From positions 1 through 64,000 of IMG/VR virus record IMGVR_UViG_3300032073_000003: a stretch of DNA of 64,000 nt. One strand, given 5' to 3'. The stretch is from a virus. Both the position numbers and the translations under genes were made by a program. The notes below the pieces were generated by a model. That model was not told the DNA's origin and searched no databases. It worked only from the letters and a program-made list of their open reading frames with translations. Shown here piece after piece: positions 57,131 to 64,000 of the stretch (position 1 is the stretch's first letter; each line of letters opens with the position of its first letter).

Positions 57131-59338
57131 TTATTTAATATTTTTAAATGCAGATCTTTTAGAAGACCTTCTTTTTATACTTCCTTTACCACCCATATGT
57201 CTAAAAGGACTCTTAGTTAATTTAAACAAATTTTCTGACTTTTGCAAGTTTTTAGCAGCCTCGTCTCTAACTGTTCTTTTGTTATACCCTCTATTAGAGT
57301 GTTGAATTTTCATAAAACCTACTAAAGCTGCAAATGATACTAATCTATCAGTGTTAACTCCTTCTGCATACTCTCTCATTTCTTTGATTAACATTGGATC
57401 AGGTATTCTTTCAATTCCATAAGTAGTTTTTACTACAGTACCATCAGGTTTAGTTTCTTGATCTAATTCTTCTTTAGTATATTCTATAGCATAACTAAGA
57501 AGGTGTCCTTTAAATAGTATTCCTGTATTTTTCCATCCATACTCCTGGAAAACGTTAGCATTAGAACCAAGATCTTTTAAAAACATAATCTGACCTTTTG
57601 GAACAAGATATCTTTGTTTTTTTCTATGTATCATGTATTGTATAAATAATGATATATTATTTTCAACTAATGCCCATGCATTATACCATTCTATAATTAA
57701 TTCTAATCGTTTATGTGTTTGATTTATATCATCATACCTACCACACCAAGCTGCAACAATCTTATCTTGTTCTATATATGTTTCAGTTTCTGTACCATTT
57801 ACATTAGTTACTTCAACAGGTGCTTTCATTATGTAAATAGAACATAAAGATTCTGAAGTAGTTGTTTTTCCTTCTGATACAGGGTCAATAGAAGCATAAT
57901 AAGTTTTAGCAAATACTGGATTTTTTATAGGTCTTTCCCATACTACAAGACACCCTGTTTTATCTTCTGTTTTTTTCTTAATTGGAAATTCTGTTATAGG
58001 ACGTTTATTACTTTTTTTTACGGCAGGTTTTCCATCAGCATCAGCAAAAATATCTAAAAACTCATAACCATATTCTTTTTCTTCTATTCTTCTTTCTTGT
58101 GCAGTAAGTAAATGAGGAGGGAATACAGATACAGTTCTATGTGCAAATGCTTCTTTAATATTTCTTGGATGTTGAGATATTCTTAATTGATAATCTTCTG
58201 GTGCTAATTCTTTTTTCCAATCTTCAAATTGTTTGTTTAATGCTTCAAATGCATCTTTAACTTTAGAATTACCATGATCATCAATATGAGGAGGCATTGA
58301 CCATTGTTCTGGAATAAAAAGTCCTGACAAACCTTCAGTACCTTTATCATCTATTAAATCTGTTTCTATTGCATATATGTCAGATGCTATAGGATTTTGA
58401 ATCATTTCTTTTAACGGATTACATTGAGACAAATCACCTACTGATCCAGCAGCTATAAACATACCAGTTGTAGTAAGACCCGATCTCATTGCAGGTCTCA
58501 TATACTCATATGTTTTATTCATTTTAGGTGCAATACCTGCTTCTTCATGAAAGAAGTATTTTACTGGACCACCTACACCATTTGTTGGATCTTTCTCAAA
58601 TGACATACCTTGTATAGTTCCTTTAAGACCAACTTCAGTTTTACGATCACCCTTTCTAACTTCAATTTTTTGTTGCCACATCATAACTTTATCTGGTGAC
58701 ATTGGTCTATACCAAGCAGTATGTTCATTTAAAAATGCAGAATATTCTTGTAAAAATTTCCAAGATCCTTTTTCATTTATATAATCTTTTAAACTAGCTC
58801 CTATTTTTAATGTAACACCTGGTTCAAACCATTGCTGATTTATTAATTTAGCCATATGATAATAGGATGATGCTATCTGACGTTTCTTTAATATAGCAAC
58901 ATGTTTATAATTTAATTCTGCTAATAATTCATATAATGCCATATGATATTGGGCATCTCTAATATCAGCAAAACCAAATTTTTGTATTTCTTTATTAAAA
59001 ATTGGTAAAAAATTTAACCACATGTAATATTCTCTTGCAAGAAACCAAATGTTATCTTTATCTTTTATAATAACACCTTTTCTACATTTAGCTTTTTCAT
59101 TGTCCCAATATTTTATAAAGTCACTGGATTTAAAGGGAGCTGTACAATATACTCCATCAGTTTCAAATTTTTTAGATTGTTCAATAAATATGTTACTTGT
59201 AAGTTCGTTGAATAAATATTCTCCAGGTTGTTTAAATATATTTTTGATAAACTCAGCGAAGTCTTCTCTGGATTCAAAACTGGTAACTGTCCATTTTTCG
59301 TTTTCATAAGTTGGTATGTTTTGATAAATTTCACTCAT
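57131..59338 (-). CDS. terL: Terminase large subunit (735 aa)
   Basis: The N-terminal ATPase shows a deviant Walker A (K-K-R-Q-I-A-S-S, residues 151-158), a Walker B with catalytic acids (V-K-Y-F-F-H-E-E, 259-266) and a likely coupling motif around A-A-G-S (296-299). The C-terminal nuclease has a first catalytic Asp in Y-Y-A-S-I-D-P (D485) and further acidic residues in F-L-K-D-L-G. The Walker A lacks the usual G-K-T/S but keeps upstream Lys and downstream Ser, as in some phage terminases. It is in the conserved TerL-portal order. It packages DNA into proheads through the portal. Confidence 0.88.
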   Translation of the reverse strand: MSEIYQNIPTYENEKWTVTSFESREDFAEFIKNIFKQPGEYLFNELTSNIFIEQSKKFETDGVYCTAPFKSSDFIKYWDNEKAKCRKGVIIKDKDNIWFLAREYYMWLNFLPIFNKEIQKFGFADIRDAQYHMALYELLAELNYKHVAILKKRQIASSYYHMAKLINQQWFEPGVTLKIGASLKDYINEKGSWKFLQEYSAFLNEHTAWYRPMSPDKVMMWQQKIEVRKGDRKTEVGLKGTIQGMSFEKDPTNGVGGPVKYFFHEEAGIAPKMNKTYEYMRPAMRSGLTTTGMFIAAGSVGDLSQCNPLKEMIQNPIASDIYAIETDLIDDKGTEGLSGLFIPEQWSMPPHIDDHGNSKVKDAFEALNKQFEDWKKELAPEDYQLRISQHPRNIKEAFAHRTVSVFPPHLLTAQERRIEEKEYGYEFLDIFADADGKPAVKKSNKRPITEFPIKKKTEDKTGCLVVWERPIKNPVFAKTYYASIDPVSEGKTTTSESLCSIYIMKAPVEVTNVNGTETETYIEQDKIVAAWCGRYDDINQTHKRLELIIEWYNAWALVENNISLFIQYMIHRKKQRYLVPKGQIMFLKDLGSNANVFQEYGWKNTGILFKGHLLSYAIEYTKEELDQETKPDGTVVKTTYGIERIPDPMLIKEMREYAEGVNTDRLVSFAALVGFMKIQHSNRGYNKRTVRDEAAKNLQKSENLFKLTKSPFRHMGGKGSIKRRSSKRSAFKNIK

Positions 59339-59856
59339 TATGAGTCATATGCTAATCCTAAACCTCCACGTACTCTTGATGATTGCTCATCTTGAAGATC
59401 TTTATAAGCTCCTTTAAATGACGATCTAATTGCTTCAAAGTCTTTTGCAACTGCACGTATTTGAGATATATTACCATCTCTACCATCTGTAATTTGAGTA
59501 TTTTCCATATACTTTGCTAATCTATCTAGCATAGTTGATATACCTTTATATGCTCTTGATGTTGGTGTCTCATACATTCTTTGACAAAATTGTAATGCTG
59601 TAAATATATCTTCATCTTCAGTAGAGAACTCTACATTAAGTTGATCTAATATTAAACTCTCTTTATCCATTTCTGGAGTAAAGAAAAAAGGATTAAGATC
59701 AGGATTTGGACAACACATGTAAAATAAATACTGATATATTTTTAAATATTCTTCAGGATAATTATCCATTATATCTTTTAAAGCTTTTAAAGTAAAGCAA
59801 TGTTCTGTAGGTATTACAGTTCCGTTTTTCACATCAAATAGTCTAGTTAAAATCAT
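59338..59856 (-). CDS. Conserved protein upstream of TerL (172 aa)
   Basis: A helix-rich protein whose stop overlaps the TerL start and whose start overlaps the nuclease gene end by 4 nt, so it is translated with the packaging genes. There is an N-terminal mixed part (T-V-I-P-T-E-H-C-F-T-L), then acidic helices and a C-terminus with basic and Gly residues (S-S-R-V-R-G-G-L-G). The position suggests a small terminase or packaging accessory, but no helix-turn-helix is evident, so I do not name it. Confidence 0.55.
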   Translation of the reverse strand: MILTRLFDVKNGTVIPTEHCFTLKALKDIMDNYPEEYLKIYQYLFYMCCPNPDLNPFFFTPEMDKESLILDQLNVEFSTEDEDIFTALQFCQRMYETPTSRAYKGISTMLDRLAKYMENTQITDGRDGNISQIRAVAKDFEAIRSSFKGAYKDLQDEQSSRVRGGLGLAYDS

Positions 59857-60683
59857 TTCTTTTTTATTTTATTTTTATTATCATTTAAAAAATAAAAAAT
59901 GGATAAAACTTCATCTATTAAATATGGGACAGGTATTATGTCTACAGCTTTAACAATAGGATCTCCATTTTCATCTTTTTTACTTATTGGATAACCCCAT
60001 TTATCTTCACCTTCAACTTCAAAGGAAATATGGTTTAAAAAAATCTTACCAGGTTTTAGTTTAGGATTATGCTTTAATATAATATACATATAAATACTCA
60101 GTTGTAAGGCATAATGATTAAAATTACAATCATCTAAATTTGAAATTGGAGCTAACATTTTTTCAGAAACACCTTCCCAATTTACATATGATTTCATTTT
60201 AATTTGCTTATTAGTCTTATAGTCAATTATATTAACCTTACCATTAACTACTTCAACTAAATCAGATTGACCACAAATTCCTTTTGATCTTAAATAAACC
60301 ATATGTTCAGGATATACACCTGATTCTAATTTTTGTGAAGGTGCAAACTTTGTCCCTTTTTTTGTTTCTATAGGTTTAAATACTGGAACAGTTACCCCTT
60401 CTCTTTCTATTGACGCAAAAGAACATAAATCAGCTTCTCTTTGGTCATGATAAAATGACCCTAAATCAGTAGCACGTTTTGATTCATTATTCCATATTTC
60501 TTTTATAAGCTTTGGTTCAATACCAAACCATTTTGATTTTTTATTTTTACTAACTTTTTTTGCAACAGCATTTGCATCAAATGGGTTTTTAAAATAAGAA
60601 ATTAATGTAGTTACACTTACCCAATCTATTTTATCATCATCAATACTTTTATAACTATGGTCATCTGCATTAAATACTATCAT
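59853..60683 (-). CDS. PD-(D/E)XK family nuclease (276 aa)
   Basis: Clear PD-(D/E)XK motifs: G-Q-S-D-L-V (D141), then I-I-D-Y-K-T (D154, K156), and Y-A-L-Q-L-S-I-Y (Q194, Y198), typical of RecB/Cas4-like nucleases. An upstream H-D near residue 80 (G-S-F-Y-H-D) may provide another active-site group, as in exonucleases of this type. It overlaps the Zn-protein gene by 4 nt and the 172-aa gene by 4 nt. It is probably a DNA exo- or endonuclease used in replication, recombination or packaging. Confidence 0.8.
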   Translation of the reverse strand: MIVFNADDHSYKSIDDDKIDWVSVTTLISYFKNPFDANAVAKKVSKNKKSKWFGIEPKLIKEIWNNESKRATDLGSFYHDQREADLCSFASIEREGVTVPVFKPIETKKGTKFAPSQKLESGVYPEHMVYLRSKGICGQSDLVEVVNGKVNIIDYKTNKQIKMKSYVNWEGVSEKMLAPISNLDDCNFNHYALQLSIYMYIILKHNPKLKPGKIFLNHISFEVEGEDKWGYPISKKDENGDPIVKAVDIIPVPYLIDEVLSIFYFLNDNKNKIKKK

Positions 60684-60973
60684 AATTCTTCTAATTTATC
60701 TTCTTCTTCAACTGTAACAATAGCCTTCCATTTATATAAAGGACAATCTGATGCAAGTGATCTTGTTTTAAATCCTAAAGAACATCCGCATTCATTACAA
60801 CATGGACCTGTACCTTTTACAGCACATTCATCACCCTTACTGGGACAATCATTACATATATTATATCTTAGTGTAGCAATTTCTTCTATTGTTTCATCTC
60901 TTATGACTGAATTAGTCATCCCCTCTAGAATTGCTTTTCTGTTTTGCCAAATTAATTTTAGAGTATTTTTCAT
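60680..60973 (-). CDS. Cys-rich Zn-binding protein (97 aa)
   Basis: The pattern I-C-N-D-C...C-A-V...G-P-C-C-N-E-C-G-C-S-L...D-C-P-L has eight to nine Cys residues and is likely to bind one or two Zn ions. Similar small proteins occur in Bacteroidota phages just upstream of nuclease and terminase genes. I kept the first ATG because the preceding helix (I-W-Q-N-R-K-A-I-L-E-G) looks like part of the family. This makes a 62-nt overlap with the HU-like gene; M19 (60919) would reduce it to 8 nt. Confidence 0.65.
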   Translation of the reverse strand: MKNTLKLIWQNRKAILEGMTNSVIRDETIEEIATLRYNICNDCPSKGDECAVKGTGPCCNECGCSLGFKTRSLASDCPLYKWKAIVTVEEEDKLEEL

Positions 60974-61328
60974 TTTTAAATTCTTGTCTACTTTTTAACT
61001 CTTTTTCTATTTTTACGTTTACCTTTTTTAATCGTTTTAATTTTTCCTCAATACTCTTTTTATTATGATAAGCACCAAATGTAGAAGTATCATGGTTATC
61101 TAAAACTTTTTCATAATGGGGAATTGCATTTTTAACTTTTTTCATTTTAAGTACAAAATGACCAAGACCTTCAACATTTAGTCTTAAATCTTCTATACTT
61201 GACATTCTTTTTTTTAATGTCTTATAATAAAAATGCACTAAATCATCTACAAGTTTTTCTGAACATTCAAACTCATCTGTTATTTCTCTATATAAACTAC
61301 TTGCTTTTTTCGGTATCATTTGAAACAA
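60912..61328 (-). CDS. HU/IHF-like DNA-binding protein (138 aa)
   Basis: The first 80 residues have HU/IHF character: helical Y-R-E-I-T-D-E-F-E-C-S-E-K-L-V-D-D-L-V, then S-S-I-E-D-L-R-L-N-V-E-G-L-G-H-F-V-L-K, matching the typical hydrophobic strand pattern with G-L-G-x-F. The C-terminal 50 residues are basic and coiled-coil-like. This is the second IHF-like gene in the window. It may bend DNA during packaging or replication; which fold face binds DNA is unknown. Confidence 0.55.
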   Translation of the reverse strand: MFQMIPKKASSLYREITDEFECSEKLVDDLVHFYYKTLKKRMSSIEDLRLNVEGLGHFVLKMKKVKNAIPHYEKVLDNHDTSTFGAYHNKKSIEEKLKRLKKVNVKIEKELKSRQEFKNEKYSKINLAKQKSNSRGDD

Positions 61329-61677
61329 GTTTATAGTCTAATAAAATTATACCTTTAGTCTGAATTTTTAAATTTGGATTAAGTGTAATAATTTTTTTAT
61401 TAGATTTATCTTTAATAACTAATTTATTTTTCTCAGCTTTGTTTATACTATTTCTTACAGTTTGAGGTGATTTGAAAATCCAATCCTCTTCTGAAGATGC
61501 GTCTAAACAAAAATTACTAAGTTCTATAGGTTCATTAAAACTTAAAAGAGTTAGGCAATTTAAATCAGATTCACTCATTGTTATACGATTTATATAACAA
61601 TGAGTTAGAATCTGAAATTTTACAATTTCCCATTTAGGCAACTTTACTTTTTTTTGTACTTGATTTACAAGTGCCAT
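61297..61677 (-). CDS. Winged-helix-like protein (126 aa)
   Basis: Residues about 60-110 suggest a winged helix: S-P-Q-T-V-R-N-S-I-N-K-A-E-K-N-K-L-V-I-K, then I-T-L-N-P-N-L-K, resembling the recognition helix and wing of phage replication or transcription regulators. The N-terminus is basic (V-Q-K-K-V-K-L-P-K-W-E-I-V-K-F). It starts at the stop of the 103-aa gene and overlaps the HU-like gene by 32 nt. Possible DNA-binding regulator; no target known. Confidence 0.55.
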   Translation of the reverse strand: MALVNQVQKKVKLPKWEIVKFQILTHCYINRITMSESDLNCLTLLSFNEPIELSNFCLDASSEEDWIFKSPQTVRNSINKAEKNKLVIKDKSNKKIITLNPNLKIQTKGIILLDYKLVSNDTEKSK

Positions 61678-61988
61678 TACTCTTTTCTTAATTTTTTACT
61701 TTTACCAGTTGGTGCTTTAGTTTCTGGTTTAGTTTCGGGTTTAGGGTGTGACGGAGTTAATTGTTCATCAGACTCTTCTGGTCCTTGTACTGCAGCCATC
61801 ATATTTGCATATTGTATCTGCATATTAGCTCTTTTAAATCTTGATTCTTCTACTTCAGTGAGTAATTTTTCATACTCAGCTTGTGACTTTAAATAAGGAA
61901 GAGATTTTTCATAAAATTCTTTCATTTCATCTCTTCTTGACTCTAACTCTTCTGGAGTTAATTGATCTTCTAGTTGTTGGTTATCCAT
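61677..61988 (-). CDS. Acidic coiled-coil protein (103 aa)
   Basis: An acidic helical protein: L-T-P-E-E-L-E-S-R-R-D-E-M-K-E-F near the N-terminus, and then a Pro/Thr/Lys-rich tail (P-K-P-E-T-K-P-E-T-K-A-P). It is the first gene after a promoter-like element (62009-62024) and a terminator. It might be a packaging or assembly accessory. Family not recognised. Confidence 0.55.
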   Translation of the reverse strand: MDNQQLEDQLTPEELESRRDEMKEFYEKSLPYLKSQAEYEKLLTEVEESRFKRANMQIQYANMMAAVQGPEESDEQLTPSHPKPETKPETKAPTGKSKKLRKE

Positions 61989-62008
61989 AATATGTTATTT
62001 TATATTTA

Positions 62009-62024
62009 ACACAAATATACTAAA
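62009..62024 (-). promoter_or_regulatory. Promoter-like element of the packaging unit (TTTAGTATATTTGTGTT)
   Basis: Contains TATATTTG, matching the Bacteroidota -7 element TAnnTTTG, together with TTTAG upstream. It lies about 20 nt before the 103-aa ATG and after a terminator. I did not find a well-spaced -33 TTG. Confidence 0.5.
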
Positions 62025-62050
62025 ATAGTTTAAATATCTAATGTTTAAAC

Positions 62051-62081
62051 AAAAAAAATCTAGATATACAATATACCTAGA
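62051..62081 (-). terminator. Rho-independent terminator after the lysis unit
   Basis: In minus-strand orientation TCTAGGTATA and TATATCTAGA pair over 10 positions (one G-T) around a TTG loop, followed by eight T. It lies right after the 52-aa gene and before the promoter-like element of the packaging unit. Confidence 0.8.
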
Positions 62082-62104
62082 CTTTATTATGAGTTAATAT
62101 TTAA

Positions 62105-62263
62105 TTATCTATTTTTTACAGTAAAATTTAAAATAGTTAATGCATAAAAATCTCTTTGATGGTCAATTTCAATTGATAAAATATCTAATAAAGATATTTT
62201 AATTCTTAAAATAAATGTTTTATAATTTGGTTTATATTTCTTCCAACCATTTCTAAATTTCAT
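62105..62263 (-). CDS. Small basic protein (52 aa)
   Basis: A small gene starting 2 nt after the amidase stop. The product is basic at the start (M-K-F-R-N-G-W-K-K-Y-K-P) and hydrophobic in the middle (I-L-R-I-K-I-S-L-L-D-I-L-S-I). It is followed by the strong terminator at 62051-62081, which fits the last gene of a unit. Could be a lysis accessory peptide; unknown. Confidence 0.5.
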   Translation of the reverse strand: MKFRNGWKKYKPNYKTFILRIKISLLDILSIEIDHQRDFYALTILNFTVKNR

Positions 62264-62265
62264 AA

Positions 62266-62979
62266 TTAAACACTTTTAGTTTTTTCTATTTCTAGTATCA
62301 TCTCAAAATGAATTTTTGCTATTCTATCTCTACCATCTTCTGAAAGTAAATATTTATGACAGTTATCAGAGTTAGTCATAAAGAAGTTTTCAGATAGTAT
62401 TGCAGGCATTACTGTTTTTCTTAATACCCAAAAATTAGATTCCTTATCTGCATCACCATCACGAGTATCTTTTCTCATTTTTTCATCTGGAAATTCAGCT
62501 GCTGCATTCTTTGCTAAAACAGATGCTATTAGGTCTGATTTTGTTTCACCTTCTGATGTATAAACAGACCAACCATTTGCTGATTCGTCACTAAATCCAT
62601 TAGCATGAACAGAAACATAAATACAAGGTTTACCACCCTTATCATATTCTTTTCTCCAAATATCATTAGCTTTATCAGTACGTTCAGATAAAGGTACGTC
62701 TTCTTGTGTATCAACTAAATTAACACACTCAATTCCTGCATCAGTACATAATTTCATTAATCTATCCACAATACCTCTATTAAATTCACCTTCATATAGG
62801 ATTTCTCCATCAGGCCATAAAGGTGATCTTTTACCTGCTGTTTGATATACACCATCTATAATACCACCATGACCATTATCAAATAACCAAATATAGTTTG
62901 ATTCAGATGTAGAAGGTTTAGGGGTTACATTAACCTCATACTTAGCTCCACAATTAGGACATTTTATATCTTTACTCAT
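62266..62979 (-). CDS. N-acetylmuramoyl-L-alanine amidase endolysin (Amidase_3-like, 237 aa)
   Basis: It starts with half of a Zn ribbon (C7-P-N-C10). From about residue 30 an Amidase_3-type catalytic domain follows: D-N-G-H37-G-G, an E63/E65 region, V-S-V-H125-A-N, and S-E197-N-F. These fit the Zn ligands (His, Glu, His) and the catalytic Glu of the family, which cuts the bond between muramic acid and L-Ala in peptidoglycan. No signal peptide is visible, so it probably needs a holin to reach the wall. It lies between the spanin-like gene and the small 52-aa gene. Confidence 0.85.
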   Translation of the reverse strand: MSKDIKCPNCGAKYEVNVTPKPSTSESNYIWLFDNGHGGIIDGVYQTAGKRSPLWPDGEILYEGEFNRGIVDRLMKLCTDAGIECVNLVDTQEDVPLSERTDKANDIWRKEYDKGGKPCIYVSVHANGFSDESANGWSVYTSEGETKSDLIASVLAKNAAAEFPDEKMRKDTRDGDADKESNFWVLRKTVMPAILSENFFMTNSDNCHKYLLSEDGRDRIAKIHFEMILEIEKTKSV

Positions 62980-62988
62980 TATTTTTTT

Positions 62989-63435
62989 TTAAAACGGTAA
63001 GATTTTTTTTATATAAAATCCTACACCTATACCACACATTAATACTAACCACCACATTCTACCAACAAATCTTAAAAAAGGACTAGATTTATTTTCAGCT
63101 TTTGTTTGTTTAGTTTCTTCTTTTTCTATTCTAACCTTAGCTTTTTCTTTTATTCTTATAGTATCTCTAATAAACTTATTTTCTATTCTAATTTCTCTAA
63201 TAGTTTTTGGAATATACACATCCTTATAAAAAACTATAGTATCTTTAGATGTAAAGAATTTTTCATAAACTATAGTATCATGTCTTATTACTGGAATAGA
63301 GTCAATTGTAGTTACTTGAATTGTATCTGATTTAACTGTTTCTTTAAGACCTTTTTTTAATGCTTTAGTGTAATGCCATTTAGCAGAGCAATTAGATAGT
63401 AATATTGATATAATTATTAAATATACTAATTTCAT
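62989..63435 (-). CDS. Unimolecular spanin-like lipoprotein (148 aa)
   Basis: The N-terminus is a lipoprotein signal peptide (hydrophobic to L-L-S-N-C16, a lipobox). The middle is charged and coiled-coil-like (I-R-E-I-R-I-E-N-K-F-I-R-D-T-I-R-I-K-E). A C-terminal transmembrane helix is at about residues 127-146 (W-W-L-V-L-M-C-G-I-G-V-G-F). A lipid anchor plus a C-terminal inner-membrane helix is the u-spanin layout, in which one protein spans the periplasm and fuses the membranes. Its place next to an amidase supports this. The start overlaps the 59-aa gene by 4 nt. Confidence 0.75.
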   Translation of the reverse strand: MKLVYLIIISILLSNCSAKWHYTKALKKGLKETVKSDTIQVTTIDSIPVIRHDTIVYEKFFTSKDTIVFYKDVYIPKTIREIRIENKFIRDTIRIKEKAKVRIEKEETKQTKAENKSSPFLRFVGRMWWLVLMCGIGVGFYIKKILPF

Positions 63436-63611
63436 TTTTTTGGATTAATACCAATCAATGAATCTTTTGAACGTAAAAAAGTTAACCCCCATCCAAACAT
63501 AATAACAACTTCTTCCATTGGTTTTTCCATGAAATAAAGTACACAAGCACCAATACATATTAATGCGCCTAATATAGTAGTTACGAGACCACTTTTAAAT
63601 AATCTTTCCAT
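63432..63611 (-). CDS. Small membrane protein, holin candidate (59 aa)
   Basis: A short frame with two likely hydrophobic segments: residues about 8-28 (G-L-V-T-T-I-L-G-A-L-I-C-I-G-A-C-V-L-Y-F) and 34-46 (V-V-I-M-F-G-W-G-L-T-F). It lies between the coiled-coil membrane protein and the spanin, with a 4-nt overlap (ATGA). Size and location fit a class II-like holin. Confidence 0.65.
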   Translation of the reverse strand: MERLFKSGLVTTILGALICIGACVLYFMEKPMEEVVIMFGWGLTFLRSKDSLIGINPKK

Positions 63612-63612
63612 T

Positions 63613-63942
63613 TTATTTATTTATTAATATATCTAATTTACCGTTTATTGTACTAATGCCAAGTTTTACTTCTGTTATTTCTGCATTAATAGCATCAAGT
63701 TCTGTTTTATTTTTTTCTTCAGTTTTTTCTGTTCGAGTATGAATTGCTGTAAATTTTTTAAACATAATACTTTCATTTTTTTCTAGATCTTTTTTCATCT
63801 GTCTAATCTTTGCATCCATTTCTTTATCATGTACTATCATCTTCCAATAAAAACCAACAGCAGCTCCAACTCCGGTAACAATATATATAACATCTTTTAA
63901 TGCAAATGTTGCATCCATTGCTGTAATCTGTAGTAAATCCAT
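63613..63942 (-). CDS. Membrane-anchored coiled-coil protein, lysis-associated (109 aa)
   Basis: One transmembrane helix at about residues 16-36 (V-I-Y-I-V-T-G-V-G-A-A-V-G-F-Y-W), followed by a long charged helical part (K-I-R-Q-M-K-K-D-L-E-K-N, L-D-A-I-N-A-E-I-T-E-V-K). It is the first gene of the lysis set and its stop is 1 nt from the next ATG. It may be a holin, antiholin or regulator; similar proteins are common near phage lysis genes. An alternative start at M9 is possible. Confidence 0.6.
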   Translation of the reverse strand: MDLLQITAMDATFALKDVIYIVTGVGAAVGFYWKMIVHDKEMDAKIRQMKKDLEKNESIMFKKFTAIHTRTEKTEEKNKTELDAINAEITEVKLGISTINGKLDILINK

Positions 63943-63962
63943 CCCTTCTGTTTTTTATATTT

Positions 63963-63998
63963 TTAAAATTGATAACCGTTTAATACAAATTCTCTTAC
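63963..63998 (-). CDS. Possible C-terminal end of an upstream gene
   Basis: The frame at the window edge reads V-R-E-F-V-L-N-G-Y-Q-F and then stops 20 nt before the lysis genes. This looks like the end of a protein, but only 11 residues are visible and other frames cannot be excluded. Confidence 0.3.
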   Translation of the reverse strand, partial: VREFVLNGYQF

Positions 63999-64000
63999 TA

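Noticed and set aside
63420-63435. TTAGTATATTTAAT resembling the promoter motif
   Set aside because: It encodes the first residues of the spanin-like protein (L-V-Y-L-I), so the match may be due to coding sequence.
63619-63635. TTAGATATATTAATAA before the holin candidate
   Set aside because: It resembles the promoter motif but differs in the core and lies in the 3' end of a coding sequence.
1-64000. tRNA genes, CRISPR arrays, insertion sequences, integrase or attachment sites
   Set aside because: I looked for them in gaps and long frames and saw none; gaps are short and explained by promoters, terminators or hairpins.

Overview
This window is almost certainly a large piece of a crAss-like phage genome (order Crassvirales). 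The DNA is strongly AT-rich. Every gene I can support reads on the minus strand, so the biological order runs from position 64000 down to 1. Support for this assignment comes from the gene order (lysis genes, small DNA-binding and Zn-ribbon genes, nuclease, TerL, portal, acidic scaffold-like protein, major capsid protein, small head proteins, fibres, ring proteins, a very large muzzle protein, then a series of giant cargo proteins), from near-complete absence of Shine-Dalgarno sequences, A-rich start-codon leaders, and TAnnTTTG-like promoter elements. These features point to a Bacteroidota host. Gene names come from recognising families by eye and by gene order; no search was run.

Layout in transcription order. 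(1) 63998-62105, lysis: two small membrane proteins (holin/antiholin candidates), a unimolecular-spanin-like lipoprotein, a Zn amidase and a 52-aa gene, ending at a strong terminator (62051-62081). (2) 61988-54381, packaging: a promoter-like element, then an acidic coiled-coil protein, a winged-helix-like protein, an HU/IHF-like protein, a Cys-rich Zn protein, a PD-(D/E)XK nuclease, a conserved protein, TerL and portal. (3) 54303-51284, capsid: promoter motif, scaffold-like protein, MCP, terminator. (4) 51253-46904, head accessory and connector proteins: a conserved head protein, three very small genes, a ring-type protein, a ferritin-like protein and a 447-aa virion protein followed by a terminator. 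(5) 46893-39582, appendages: a small conserved protein, a Zn-ribbon miniprotein, a Cys-rich repeat protein, and two fibres with a similar N-terminal motif, closed by a terminator. (6) 39528-31692, neck and tail: IHF-like protein, two ring proteins, a 45-aa basic protein and the muzzle. (7) 31695-1: six giant genes, probably ejected cargo.

The most interesting part is 16.6-31.7 kb. Four adjacent giant proteins carry a recurring short motif, roughly [L/V]-P-[K/E]-A-[Q/K/W]-x-G, usually preceded by Gly-Gly-Glu. It occurs near protein N-termini and again inside the proteins, where it separates otherwise unrelated modules. A second motif (E-I-x-x-Y-x-x-x-G-[Y/W]-x-[V/I]-E) occurs at two protein C-termini and also directly before two internal copies of the first. 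The simplest reading is that single-domain genes with standard N- and C-terminal tags were fused head to tail into modular, polyvalent cargo proteins. Visible modules in the 2091-aa protein include a SET-like domain, an ADP-ribosyltransferase-like domain and a domain with an HExxxH motif. Neighbouring giants carry a PD-(D/E)XK nuclease motif and an HExxH metallopeptidase motif. The tags could be virion-sorting signals, maturation cleavage sites or linkers; the sequence alone does not decide.

No tRNA, rRNA, CRISPR array, insertion sequence or integrase was seen. Nine short ORFs or partial ORFs missed by a usual length cutoff are reported.
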